Source of the DNA: Burkholderiales bacterium
GTDB lineage: Bacteria > Pseudomonadota > Gammaproteobacteria > Burkholderiales > SG8-41
Length of the DNA stretch: 43,339 bases
Reading direction: 5' to 3'
NCBI GenBank assembly: GCA_030684405.1
Contig: JAUXYA010000006.1
Location: forward strand, 1-43,339
Part shown: piece after piece, positions 24,663 through 33,072 of the stretch
Layout: each line of letters starts with the position of its first letter
Numbering within the stretch: the stretch's first letter is position 1
The notes under the pieces: model-generated
What the model was told of the DNA's origin: nothing
Seen by the model: the letters and a program-made list of their open reading frames with translations, nothing else
Database searches by the model: none
Translations under genes and position numbers: made by a program

Positions 24663-25625
24663 TCAAAGGTCGCGTTGCCGCCCACCATAGGTGGCGGCAA
24701 AACTGGCGATAAACGCGCCAATTAACATGGAGATGAAAATCCAGATTGCTGCGTAGGCGGATGCCTTGCGCGCTTGGTCGGCAGCGTCTTTCGCGGCGGT
24801 CTCGGCTTCACGCAACTTCGTCTGTGCCTGGGTATAGGTATCGCTGACCCGCTTTTCCGCTTCCTGTTGTGTTAGACCCGTGCGTTGTGCGACCAATTGC
24901 CCGACGTAGCGAAGGTCGGCTGCCGAAAGGGCGCCGGTTCTCAGAGTATTCATGAAAATACGCGCCACTTCGGATACGGACGCAGAATCGATTTGCTGCG
25001 CGCCTCCCGTTTGAGTCCCGCTTCCGGAAGAGACGGCTGCAGAGGCATTCGTGTCTTTGCGGAACAGGGAATCGATAAAGTATCCCATTGATCCGTTGTC
25101 ACTCATTGCCGTTCCGGCTGCAGCAACACCTGCACCGGCAACGGCAGCGACGCTCCCTGCTGCTGTGGCACCTGCCCGGACACTGCCACCCACAACTGAT
25201 CCGATCACAGAGGTCAGCAACGCGGCGGTCGCCAGCGACGCCACCGCCCAGGCCAGGAATCCATGAGCGGTATCACGGAAGTAAATCTCGTCAGCGTGCG
25301 CTTCAAGCCATTTTGTTCTCAGCCGCCCGGCCAGATAGCCACCCATGCCGGAAGCCGCCAGTTGGGTGAATGTCAGCCACAGGATTGTCGATACGCCGAA
25401 GGATGTCGCACTGACGCCGTCGTGCGCCCATGGCGATACTGAAGACAGCCCCAGACCGGCTCCCAGTATCAACAGGATCAGCGACAGGGCGGCTGCAGCA
25501 CCAGCCAGGAAAGCCCCCCCCCCCCCCCAGGACACTGCACTCGTCTGTGGCGCAGGGCTCGTGGCATTCACATTCGGCGTTCCGCGCGCACTCCCAATAG
25601 CGGTTGCAGCATTGGATGAAGCCAT
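24663..25625 (-). CDS. Ala/Gly-rich multi-span membrane protein with poly-G tract
   Basis: The 320-residue protein has four or so hydrophobic regions: about 38-60, 75-100, 124-170 (a long Ala/Gly-rich stretch), and 292-312. The segment before the last is helical and charged (KRVSDTYTQAQTKLREAETAAKDAADQ). I recognise no function. Near residue 32-37 the code is a run of 14-15 G residues on the coding strand (four Gly codons), a slippery homopolymer. A gain or loss of one base there would stop translation early. Two stress boxes lie upstream. Confidence 0.75.
   Translation of the reverse strand: MASSNAATAIGSARGTPNVNATSPAPQTSAVSWGGGGAFLAGAAAALSLILLILGAGLGLSSVSPWAHDGVSATSFGVSTILWLTFTQLAASGMGGYLAGRLRTKWLEAHADEIYFRDTAHGFLAWAVASLATAALLTSVIGSVVGGSVRAGATAAGSVAAVAGAGVAAAGTAMSDNGSMGYFIDSLFRKDTNASAAVSSGSGTQTGGAQQIDSASVSEVARIFMNTLRTGALSAADLRYVGQLVAQRTGLTQQEAEKRVSDTYTQAQTKLREAETAAKDAADQARKASAYAAIWIFISMLIGAFIASFAATYGGRQRDL
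25514..25530. repeat. Homopolymer tract of about 14-15 C (G on the coding strand)
   Basis: A run of 14-15 C lies inside the leftward gene at 24663-25625. Such tracts in coding DNA are typical of phase-variable genes and are also common assembly errors. The exact length decides whether the gene is in frame; the full-length frame needs 15. Confidence 0.7.
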
Positions 25626-25657
25626 AATTCCTCCTGATAAGTTGACTGATTTGGACG

Positions 25658-25700
25658 AGCATCATCCTCTGCTGACTGTAGGGCTGTCTGAAACCGCACA
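25658..25700 (-). promoter_or_regulatory. Stress box with -10 in front of the poly-G membrane gene
   Basis: TGTCTG-AAAC-CGCACA at 25685-25700; read leftward, TGTGCG-GTTT-CAGACA followed by G. A -10-like GATGCT runs from 25663 to 25658, 21 bases beyond, about 33 bases before the start codon. Confidence 0.5.
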
Positions 25701-25788
25701 TGGCATCGAGGGATTTCCTCGTTGTCTGTCATGCCAGGAATTGAGCCAGGGGTTGCCGGGTTCGCCGCATTTGCGATTTTCAGCGTTA

Positions 25789-25831
25789 TGTTCGATATCG
25801 AACACACAGATGCACGCAGCATGGCAATAAT
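25789..25831 (+). promoter_or_regulatory. Perfect stress box with -10, facing right
   Basis: TGTTCG-ATAT-CGAACA at 25789-25804 is a perfect palindrome. AATAAT (25826-25831) starts exactly 21 bases after it. There is no gene on this strand; a terminator follows at 25882. See the predicted small RNA. Confidence 0.55.
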
Positions 25832-25837
25832 CCTGCT

Positions 25838-25919
25838 GCACCCGCCAATACTTCGTTGCCCCGAGCAGGCTGGCAGGTCAGGGCCCTCGGTTCATCCTCA
25901 AGACCGGGGGCCTTTTTTT
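25838..25919 (+). ncRNA. Predicted small RNA of about 80 nt
   Basis: A promoter-like pair (box 25789-25804, -10 AATAAT 25826-25831) predicts transcription from about 25838. The transcript would end at a strong intrinsic terminator: GGCCCTCGG (25882-25890) pairs with CCGGGGGCC (25904-25912), followed by seven T. The about 80-nt product fits a trans-acting small RNA with an unpaired 5' half of about 44 nt. No coding frame of note. Inference from signals only. Confidence 0.45.
25882..25919 (+). terminator. Strong intrinsic terminator facing right
   Basis: A nine-pair GC-rich stem (one G-U pair) with a 13-base loop and seven T. It is oriented away from the leftward genes, so it does not serve the AsmA gene that ends at 25933; it fits a rightward transcript. 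Confidence 0.75.
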
Positions 25920-25932
25920 CGGCTACCGCTGC

Positions 25933-27852
25933 TCAGGACGCGATACGCTTGGCATCCCGCACCAGTCGTCCGCAATCACTGTCCTTACCCGGACCGGCAT
26001 CGATCAATGGAATCAACGCCAACAACGGATTGATCAGACCCAGCGCGAGCGCGCCGAGTCCGCGTGCGGCCATCTGGCCCTTGTCCACCTCTATATCGGG
26101 ACGGGAAAAGCTGCCACGGACATGAATCGGGCTGCGCAGGGCCAACGGGCTGGTGTTCTTGGTTTTCTGGTTGAGCGTCAGGTCGAGTGTCTCCTGACCC
26201 AGATCAATGGTTCCCGTGCCGATAATGGTGGTGATTGCGGTGTCGAGGACCAGGGCATCGGCATGCATGATCCCCCCCTTGACGGAAAAATTGGCAACGC
26301 CGCAATGCAGCTCGATCAACTGGTCGCCGGTAATCGTCAGCTCCAGCATTTCCCAGAGATGAATGCCGATCTTTTCCATCATCAGCCTGCTGATTTCACC
26401 GTTGGCGATAACCAGTCCTACCTTGCCATCGGCGGTTGCCAGCATGCGTCCGACCGAATTGCCTTTTCCTGCCAAAACGAAATTGCCGTTGATCTCGCCG
26501 ACACTGGTTTGGTTCAGCTTGATTGTCGGAAACAACCGGGCGATGATGATTTTTTTTGCCTGTACGCGGGCATTTGCCTGAACCGGAGCCTTGCGACCAT
26601 CCAGCGTGATCGCGGTATTAAGCTGCCCACCGGCCAAGCCGAAATTCAAGGGGTCCAGTGTCAGCACTGAATCGCGCAGACTCAGGTGAACATCCAGGTT
26701 CTCGAGTGGCAACTCCTTGGCGCGGCGTATGGTTTTGGCCTTCAAGGTCACTTCTGCATCGACGCTGTCCCAACGGTCGGTTTTAAACGGCAGCTCGGGT
26801 AGCATGGTCTTCTTCGCCCCCTGAGCAGAAGAACCCTGCGCCACGCGTTCGGGCTGCGAACCGATGATCGGCCCGAGATCCTCGAAAACCAGTAAATTGG
26901 ACAATAGCCTGGCTTTCATGGCCGGGCGTTTGCCGCCGGTATCCACCTGCAGCGTGCCCGCAATATCACTGTTGCCAATGCGTCCGGAGAACTTCTCGTA
27001 ATGCCAGGTGTTTCCGTTACGCAGCAGGCGCCCCTTGGTTGCATAGGCAGGCGTTGACGGAAACGCTATTCCGAGCAATGGATAAAGCTGATCCAGGCTT
27101 TCCCCGCGGAGCTCGAGCCGCATGTCGAGGGCGGAGAATTTGAGCAGGCTTGTCACAGTCCCTTCTGCCCGTATCGCGGTACGCCCGACCGTAGCGTCCA
27201 CCTCCAGCGCATAAGGCGCACTTTCATCACGCATAGCCATCACCGACTCGCCACTGCCACTGGCTTTGAGGGGTAGGCCCCGGTATTGTCCTTGCGCGCT
27301 GAATACCACTCCGGGCGCTGAGACCGTCTCCGATTGATTACGGGTTGAAAGGCTGGAGCGGATGCTCGTTTTATCCGCCGCATCGTCGTAGCCGAGGGTT
27401 CCCTGATCGAGAGTCAGGCGATCGACCCGCATCCGCATCCCTTCGTCCTGCTGGTTTACATCCAGCAGCCAGTTCTTTCTGCCGTTGCTGCCCTGCTCCA
27501 GATATACCGTGGGTCTCTGCAGCCGGACCTCATGCAGGACAATGTTTCGCCGGAGCAATTGCGGCAAATCAATGGTGATTTCAACGGCGTCGGCAGAAAC
27601 CATCTGCTTTTCCCTGGCCCACGACGGATTGGCGAAAGTCACCCCGCCGGCGCTGATGCGGGGCGACGGCCAGCCGGGTTTAATCCCCAGATCGCCGCTG
27701 ATGACCAATTCGCGGCCCGTTTTCTCCAGGGTCTGGCGCTCGATCGGGCCGCGCAACCAATTCCAGCCAAATATCGCAATGAATAAAACAAACAGCAGGA
27801 TAGGGACGACGATCAGCGCAGCCGACCACTGCAAAATGCGGGTATATTTCAT
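25933..27852 (-). CDS. AsmA family protein
   Basis: The 639-residue protein has one N-terminal transmembrane helix (about 9-29), then a long periplasmic beta-rich region with the AsmA N-terminal domain (ISGDLGIKPGWPSPRISAGGVTFANP, INLPQLLRR-like) and an AsmA_2/C-terminal domain (about 420-620; GTGTIDLGQETLDLTLNQKTKN). AsmA-like proteins bridge the periplasm and help move phospholipid to the outer membrane. I place the start at the ATG at 27852; the frame is open to 27945. It follows the superoxide dismutase gene by 19 bases. Confidence 0.9.
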   Translation of the reverse strand: MKYTRILQWSAALIVVPILLFVLFIAIFGWNWLRGPIERQTLEKTGRELVISGDLGIKPGWPSPRISAGGVTFANPSWAREKQMVSADAVEITIDLPQLLRRNIVLHEVRLQRPTVYLEQGSNGRKNWLLDVNQQDEGMRMRVDRLTLDQGTLGYDDAADKTSIRSSLSTRNQSETVSAPGVVFSAQGQYRGLPLKASGSGESVMAMRDESAPYALEVDATVGRTAIRAEGTVTSLLKFSALDMRLELRGESLDQLYPLLGIAFPSTPAYATKGRLLRNGNTWHYEKFSGRIGNSDIAGTLQVDTGGKRPAMKARLLSNLLVFEDLGPIIGSQPERVAQGSSAQGAKKTMLPELPFKTDRWDSVDAEVTLKAKTIRRAKELPLENLDVHLSLRDSVLTLDPLNFGLAGGQLNTAITLDGRKAPVQANARVQAKKIIIARLFPTIKLNQTSVGEINGNFVLAGKGNSVGRMLATADGKVGLVIANGEISRLMMEKIGIHLWEMLELTITGDQLIELHCGVANFSVKGGIMHADALVLDTAITTIIGTGTIDLGQETLDLTLNQKTKNTSPLALRSPIHVRGSFSRPDIEVDKGQMAARGLGALALGLINPLLALIPLIDAGPGKDSDCGRLVRDAKRIAS

Positions 27853-27871
27853 GGCACGCTCATCGGCATGA

Positions 27872-28555
27872 TCACTCCATTGTCGCGACGGCCAGTTCGA
27901 CTTCGTCTTCCAATTCACCCGCGACGGAACCACTGGCAAGATCAAAACGTCGTGCTGCCTCTTCCCAGTTTGTGACGGCCCACCAGCCGTCCAGATAATC
28001 AGGACGCCGATTTTCGTGCTTCAGATAGTAGGCATGCTCCCAGACATCGTTGACCAGTAGCGGGAAATGCCCCTGTGTCAGCGGATTGTCATGGCCGGTC
28101 GTGGTTTCCACCTGCAGCTTCCCGCCCTCCTGACGGACGCTCACCAGCCAGACCCAGCCGGAGCCGAATACTTTGGTGCCCGCTTCGGAAAATCGTAATT
28201 TGAATTTCTCGAAACCGCCAAAATCACGCTTGATCGCGTCGGCCAGGGCCCCGGTGGGCTCTCCGCCGCCGTCCGGTGACATGGCGCGCCACAACATGCT
28301 GTGATTGACGTGCCCTCCCGCGTTGTTGTGCACGATTTTGCGGGCAGCTTCGGGCACCTTGCCCCGATTTCGCAGCAGCCACGTCGCCGAACGCTCATCC
28401 AGTTCCGGATGTTTTTCCAGCTCTGCGTTCAGTTTTTCCACATACGATGCGTGATGCATCTCATGATGCAGTTTCATGGTGCGTGCATCAATGTGCGGTT
28501 CCAGTGCCGCATAATCATAGGGCAACGGGGGCAGGATAAATTTCAAAGAATGCAC
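27872..28555 (-). CDS. sodA: Superoxide dismutase, Mn-type (or cambialistic)
   Basis: The 227-residue enzyme converts superoxide to peroxide and oxygen. Metal ligands by alignment are H30, H85, D170 and H174 (DVWEHAYYLKHENRRPDYLDGWW). The segment HNNAGGHVNHSMLW has GGH before the second ligand, the pattern of Mn-type enzymes, where Fe-type enzymes have an AAQ pattern. No signal peptide, so cytoplasmic. It is the first gene of a leftward pair with AsmA, and a stress box lies about 147 bases upstream. Confidence 0.94.
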   Translation of the reverse strand: MHSLKFILPPLPYDYAALEPHIDARTMKLHHEMHHASYVEKLNAELEKHPELDERSATWLLRNRGKVPEAARKIVHNNAGGHVNHSMLWRAMSPDGGGEPTGALADAIKRDFGGFEKFKLRFSEAGTKVFGSGWVWLVSVRQEGGKLQVETTTGHDNPLTQGHFPLLVNDVWEHAYYLKHENRRPDYLDGWWAVTNWEEAARRFDLASGSVAGELEDEVELAVATME

Positions 28556-28674
28556 TCCTTGTTATCTGGCTTCCTGTTATTTGTGATCCCTACCCATAGC
28601 ACTGATTCTTTGCGGCTTACGCCGGAAGGAAGGGTGTTGCAGCATGAGTTCCGATACTCGCGCCGCGCAATTCG

Positions 28675-28717
28675 ATTGTTGATTTTTTTTCTGATATTTA
28701 CTGTTCGCTGTCACACA
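28675..28717 (-). promoter_or_regulatory. Stress box with -10 in front of the superoxide dismutase gene
   Basis: TGTTCG-CTGT-CACACA at 28702-28717, flanked by C and GA. Read leftward the proximal half is CGAACAG. A -10-like AACAAT runs from 28680 to 28675, 21 bases beyond the box. This leaves a 5' leader of about 113 bases. Confidence 0.6.
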
Positions 28718-28811
28718 GAGAAAACACGCACATTGCCAAATTTCGGTGCGTCGTAGATCAATAAGGGTTGGCCCCAGGCCCGGCTCTGAGGGGTTCTGAT
28801 AACCGCATTTC

Positions 28812-29540
28812 CTACCAGACCAGTTCGGGCAAATGCCGAAACGCCTGCTTCATCCCCTCACCCCAGTCGAGACTGAGATTGGTGAAATAGGCGTCCCCAT
28901 TGTCCAGGCGCCGCCGACGGTCCACTCTGAGGCTGTCCAGTTCGTAACAAATCAGGTCAATCGGCATACCCACCGACAGGTTGCTGCGCATGGTCAGGTC
29001 AAAGGACACCAGCACGCACTTCGTCGCATCCGCTAGCCGCGTTGACGGCGTGATGACGCGGTCAATGATCGGTTTCCCGTATTTGGTTTCTCCGGTCTGA
29101 AAAAACGGGGTGTCAACCCCGGCCTCGATGAAATTGCCCTCGGCATACATGCGGAAAAGCCGCGGGCGCTCGTTGCCGATCTGTCCACCAATGATGAACG
29201 ATGGGTTGAAACGGATTTCATTATCTTCCAGGTGCTGGGCATCCCGCCGCTCGATATCACGCATGGCATCGGCAATCAGCATCGCCACATCAAACATGGT
29301 CTGCGCCCCCCATAGATTGGGAGTCAAGTCGCCGGCATTACAACGCTGGTTGAGCACGCCGATAACGGCTTGGGTTCCTGCAAGATTTCCGGAGCTGAGC
29401 AGCACAATGACCCGGTCACCCGGGCGCTCGAACACTGTCATTTTGCAGAACTTGCCGATGTTGTCCATGCCGGCATTGGTGCGTGAATCGGAGGCGAATA
29501 TGATTCCACGGTCCAGCAATACGCCGATGCAATAGGTCAT
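28812..29540 (-). CDS. Anbu: proteasome-type Ntn hydrolase
   Basis: The 242-residue protein belongs to the Anbu (bacterial proteasome homologue) family. It starts M-T-Y-C with the Thr2 nucleophile exposed after Met removal. D18 and K33 stand at the expected active-site positions (ASDSR, then KFCKMT). Anbu forms an open helical ring of proteasome-like subunits whose substrate is unknown. Elsewhere the gene is usually linked with an alpha-E protein, a circularly permuted ATP-grasp and a transglutaminase; none is here. Instead it stands alone with a perfect-arm stress box upstream. Confidence 0.92.
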   Translation of the reverse strand: MTYCIGVLLDRGIIFASDSRTNAGMDNIGKFCKMTVFERPGDRVIVLLSSGNLAGTQAVIGVLNQRCNAGDLTPNLWGAQTMFDVAMLIADAMRDIERRDAQHLEDNEIRFNPSFIIGGQIGNERPRLFRMYAEGNFIEAGVDTPFFQTGETKYGKPIIDRVITPSTRLADATKCVLVSFDLTMRSNLSVGMPIDLICYELDSLRVDRRRRLDNGDAYFTNLSLDWGEGMKQAFRHLPELVW

Positions 29541-29640
29541 GCCCGGTACCTTCTATCAGGTTATTCCGCGCGACCCCGAACCGGCCGATGAATGCACCGC
29601 CTCGGACACCGGTTGCAGCGCAGAAATGCCCGGTGCACGG

Positions 29641-29683
29641 ACAGTAACTGCTATGGGTCAACAATACTGTGCGGCAACACACA
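29641..29683 (-). promoter_or_regulatory. Stress box with -10 in front of Anbu
   Basis: TGTGCG-GCAA-CACACA at 29668-29683; read leftward it ends CGCACAGT. TACTGT runs from 29646 to 29641, 21 bases beyond. Start codon about 100 bases downstream. Confidence 0.55.
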
Positions 29684-29740
29684 CAGGGTCGGAACGCCAG
29701 GGAACGCAAGACGCGATTGCCTGCCAATTTCCGGACCCAA

Positions 29741-29778
29741 AAGAAGAAAGAGGGGCAGTCATCAAGACCACCCCTCTT
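29741..29778 (-). terminator. Intrinsic terminator of the MBL-fold gene
   Basis: Read leftward, AAGAGGGG (29778-29771) pairs with CCCCTCTT (29755-29748), followed by TCTTCTTTT. It lies 78 bases after the stop of the leftward gene at 29856. Confidence 0.65.
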
Positions 29779-29855
29779 GGATTCGTCAACAGACCGTCAT
29801 GCGGGCTTCAAGCCCGTTTCCGGATCAAGGTAACGGCACGCCTAACCCTCAGCGC

Positions 29856-30875
29856 TCAGCAGCCCGCGACGCACTTTCCCTTGCCGTCGAACTCCAGCGT
29901 ACGCTCGCTGATGGCGAGATGGCTGGCCGGCTTGAGCCTCTTCATCAGCGCTGCCGTGCGCGAGGCGGCTCGGGGGGCACCGCCTTCGGTCACCGGCTCG
30001 TTGGGATGAGTGAGGATCACCGACGCCGGCTTGACCAGCTCGTTGATGACATATTCGCCGGAAAGGAAGATGCCGGGGTTGTTGCCAAGGTTGAGCACCG
30101 CGAGATTGGCCTTGTGAAAATCATGCACGACCGTCTTCATCTCGGAATGGATGCCGGTGTCTCCGGTAAGGTAAACAGTCAGGCCGTTGGTAAACCTGAC
30201 CACGAAACCGGTGGCAGGACCGTACTCGAGGATGGCCCCATCGGCCTGCAGCTGCGCGCGCTGCGCCTCCGATAGCAGCGCAGGCGGGGCGTTGTTTACG
30301 TGCGAGGCATAGACAATCGAAATCTCGACGCCGCGTGGCGCATCAGCCGTTTTTGCTACAAATACGCCGCCGAGGTCGGTCTGCGAAGCGCACACCGCAG
30401 CCACCGGCACAGTGGTCGCGCCGCCGGTCTGCGGGCAGAAGCCGATCGGCTTGCCACCGCCGCGGATGCCGAGGACCTTGCTGCCAACGAAGCCGCTGAT
30501 CGCGCGGGTCATCACCATCGCCGCATTCTTCGCGGCGACGACCTCGGCCGTCGTCGAATTCGGCGCAGGTGTGCGTTCCGAATTCGCGCAGGTGCCGGCG
30601 CCCGGCGCCTTCAGCTTCAGGTCGCCAACATGGTCGCCGTGCATGTGCGATAACAAGACCATGTGGATGGTACCCAATCGCGGATCGTCCCCTCCTGTCA
30701 CGTTGTGCGCCGGATCGTAGAGAAAGCGAACGCCGGTGGGATCCTCGAAAATGATCGCTCGGTCGTTTGCGCAGAGTTCGCCGGGATGCGAACCGATAGG
30801 CGTGATTTTTACGTTCTGGGCAAAAGCGGGAACTGCAGTGAGCGCAAGAGCAAGTGCTGCACAGACGATCTTCAT
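29856..30875 (-). CDS. Exported metallo-beta-lactamase-fold hydrolase
   Basis: The 339-residue precursor has a signal peptide (residues 1-20, ending AFAQ), then an MBL fold with HxHxDH (LSHMHGDH, H77/H79/D81/H82) and further metal-ligand regions (VYLTGDTG with its Asp, and a late ILTHPNE His). The layout resembles UlaG-like or Zn-dependent lactonase-type MBL proteins. A Cys-rich loop between about 95 and 190 may be disulfide-bonded in the periplasm. Start at the ATG at 30875, with GGAGG six bases before. Confidence 0.9.
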   Translation of the reverse strand: MKIVCAALALALTAVPAFAQNVKITPIGSHPGELCANDRAIIFEDPTGVRFLYDPAHNVTGGDDPRLGTIHMVLLSHMHGDHVGDLKLKAPGAGTCANSERTPAPNSTTAEVVAAKNAAMVMTRAISGFVGSKVLGIRGGGKPIGFCPQTGGATTVPVAAVCASQTDLGGVFVAKTADAPRGVEISIVYASHVNNAPPALLSEAQRAQLQADGAILEYGPATGFVVRFTNGLTVYLTGDTGIHSEMKTVVHDFHKANLAVLNLGNNPGIFLSGEYVINELVKPASVILTHPNEPVTEGGAPRAASRTAALMKRLKPASHLAISERTLEFDGKGKCVAGC

Positions 30876-31182
30876 GTCGTTCCTCCGGGGATGCAGGCGT
30901 TGGTTGCTGGAGTCAATGCGGATACGGGCACCTGCACTGGCCATATCCGCGCAAGACCTTGATTCCCTGCACGCATCCTACATCGGGAAGTCGATCCGGC
31001 GAAAAACGACCTGTCGCAGCGTCAATCCTTTGCGACTGGCACGCACCGCGCAGCTGGAGGCTGGTCGTGACGTAAGAACTTGATTTATTTATTGTTTTTG
31101 TCCCGCCCGCAGGTTATGAGAGGAGCCCATCCGGCCGCAACCGAAACCCTATGCGATGCTGCTGGAGATCAAATGCACATCT
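30876..31182. other. Gene-free stretch
   Basis: I see no gene, stress box or clear terminator in these 307 bases between two leftward genes. Confidence 0.5.
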
Positions 31183-31887
31183 TTAGCATGGGACGTCTTT
31201 TATCCATTCGACTAACAGCCGGTTGACTTCCTCGGGTTGATCAAGGGTCGACAGATGTCCGCACTGGTGGATTACCTCCAGTTTCGCATTCTTGATGCCA
31301 TCTGATATTTCCGCTGACAACGCAGGGGGCGTGACCAAATCGTTCTCGCCGCAGATGACCAGCGTCCGGCAGGTGATGCGTTTCAGTATCGGCCGACTGT
31401 CGGGGCGCGCCATGATCGCTCGCTGCTGGCGTTCGAAAACTTCTTCTCCGAGACTTTCTGCCATCGAATGAATGACACCACGCACGTTCGGCAAGCTCAT
31501 TTTGTCGGGATGCGATAGACGTGGAAGCAATTTTTCGGTCACTGCATTCAAATCCGTTTTGGCCAGCTCAATTAATGTTTCACGTGCGGCGCTGGCTTCT
31601 GCGGTATCCGGTCGAGCCGTAGTATCCATCAACACGAGGCCGGTCACCCTCTCGGGCGCCTGGCGCATGATCTCGAAGGCAACGTAGCCGCCCAGTGACA
31701 GGCCCAGCAGGACAAAGCGGTTTGCCGGGGCCGTATCGAGTACGCTGGTCGCCATCTCCCCGATCGTATCGTCATTTGTCAGGTCGCCTACTTCAACCGA
31801 AGCAACAGCCGACAAGGCCGGGATTTGTGCCGCAAAGAGTTCTGCATTGTTGAGCAGCCCCGGTAACAGCAGGATGTGTTGACTCAT
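31183..31887 (-). CDS. Alpha/beta-fold hydrolase
   Basis: The 234-residue protein is an alpha/beta hydrolase with the nucleophile elbow GLSLGG (Ser about residue 84), an Asp in CGENDLVTPP and a His in QCGHLSTLDQPEEV. It resembles small esterases and BioH-like or 3-oxoadipate enol-lactone hydrolase-type proteins; the substrate is unknown. Divergent to the diiron protein gene, with 151 bases between. Confidence 0.88.
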   Translation of the reverse strand: MSQHILLLPGLLNNAELFAAQIPALSAVASVEVGDLTNDDTIGEMATSVLDTAPANRFVLLGLSLGGYVAFEIMRQAPERVTGLVLMDTTARPDTAEASAARETLIELAKTDLNAVTEKLLPRLSHPDKMSLPNVRGVIHSMAESLGEEVFERQQRAIMARPDSRPILKRITCRTLVICGENDLVTPPALSAEISDGIKNAKLEVIHQCGHLSTLDQPEEVNRLLVEWIKDVPC

Positions 31888-31978
31888 GATTTCTCCTGGA
31901 GCGTTTCATTGGCACGGTCTCTTGATCGTAATGTCCCTGCGATGATGCACGGTTCATAAACGATCGGTAACTGGAACA

Positions 31979-32021
31979 ATATTGCTTTAGCTCACGAAGA
32001 CGCTCCGTTCGTTGCCGAACG
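31979..32021. promoter_or_regulatory. Box-like palindrome between divergent genes
   Basis: CGTTCG-TTGC-CGAACG at 32006-32021 is a perfect palindrome but has C and G where the stress box has T and A at its outer ends. On the leftward side CAATAT lies 21 bases beyond (31984 to 31979). Tentative. Confidence 0.35.
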
Positions 32022-32038
32022 CAGTGCAGTTGGCCTCC

Positions 32039-33049
32039 ATGCCTAGCAACTTGAATCCGGATTCTCGACAGGCCCAGTATCGTATGTGGGCCGACGAACA
32101 GATTATTCGTCCTTCGAAGATCATTGTGCGCGATCAATGTCTCAGGAAGATTGCAGCCATGATTACCGCCCTCGCCTTTCACGACCCTGCCCGCAACAAG
32201 GCGCATCAATTCCATACCCATCTGAACCACTTCAACTCGAATCGGCTCACCCCCGCCTTGCTGCGACCCGAGTGGCAGGCCAACTTGCGCACCGAATATG
32301 AAGCGAGTGTGGAAGAAGGATTGTTTGTCGAGCACGAACGGCACTTGATCCAACGCACCGCTCGCGACGCGCCCGAGAAACCCGACGCATTTTTGCGCTG
32401 GTTCGAAGATCTGCGCGAATCCGGTTACGGGCAAAACGATTCCCTGTTCCCGTGGCTGGGAAGTGACGCGACGTTGGAGGAGATGCGCTGGTTCCTGGCG
32501 CAGGAGGCAGCGGGTGAGGCCGGTTTTGATGATTTGGTCGCACTCACGCAGGTGAGGTGTCCGGTGCGCGCGAAACTTGAAATGGCGCGCAATTACTGGG
32601 ACGAAATGGGTCGCGGGCACGAACGGGGCATGCACGGGCCCATGCTGGCGGCTGCTGTGACGGTACTCGACTTGGAGCCGTCCGTTGATAAAACAGTGTG
32701 GGAAGCGTTGGCCCTATCCAACCTGATGGCTGCCCTGGCGTCCAATCGACGGTACGCCTATCAGTCCGTAGGCGCCTTGGGCGCAATCGAAATGACCGCC
32801 CCGGGGCGAGTCGTTCATATCAACGCCGGCTTGAAACGTCTCGGCGTGCCCAAGGAGGCGCGGGCATATTTCCAGTTGCACGCAGGTTTGGACATTGAGC
32901 ATTCGAAAGCCTGGAATAAGGAAGTTATTTACTCTCTGGTAAAGACAGACGCGTCCACCGCCCGGCCTATCGCAGAAGGCGCGCTGATGCGCCTGGCCAG
33001 CGGGGCACGATGTTTCCGGCGTTACCGCGCACATTTCGGCCACAGCTGA
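32039..33049 (+). CDS. Heme-oxygenase-like diiron protein (iron-containing redox enzyme family)
   Basis: The 336-residue protein fits the Haem_oxygenas_2 / heme-oxygenase-like diiron family. Potential ligands are seen in FLAQEAAGEAGFDDLVAL, NYWDEMGRGHERGMH and LHAGLDIEHSKAWNKE, matching the E, D/E and H...D..H pattern of these enzymes. Members oxidise varied substrates such as N-hydroxy groups and fatty acids; which one here is not readable. I use the ATG at 32039; the frame is also open from a TTG at 32012. It is convergent with a methyltransferase gene. Confidence 0.8.
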   Translation: MPSNLNPDSRQAQYRMWADEQIIRPSKIIVRDQCLRKIAAMITALAFHDPARNKAHQFHTHLNHFNSNRLTPALLRPEWQANLRTEYEASVEEGLFVEHERHLIQRTARDAPEKPDAFLRWFEDLRESGYGQNDSLFPWLGSDATLEEMRWFLAQEAAGEAGFDDLVALTQVRCPVRAKLEMARNYWDEMGRGHERGMHGPMLAAAVTVLDLEPSVDKTVWEALALSNLMAALASNRRYAYQSVGALGAIEMTAPGRVVHINAGLKRLGVPKEARAYFQLHAGLDIEHSKAWNKEVIYSLVKTDASTARPIAEGALMRLASGARCFRRYRAHFGHS

Positions 33050-33072
33050 GGCAAGTAAACGAGTCGTAATAC

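Larger units (their letters stand above)
25626..25932. other. Gene-free stretch with two stress boxes, a predicted small RNA and a terminator
   Basis: No protein gene in 307 bases. It holds the box at 25685 (facing left), the perfect box at 25789 (facing right), and the terminator at 25882-25919. The predicted small RNA is listed separately. Confidence 0.6.
29541..29855. other. Gene-free stretch between Anbu and MBL gene
   Basis: No gene in 315 bases. It holds the stress box of the Anbu gene and the terminator of the metallo-beta-lactamase gene. Confidence 0.6.
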
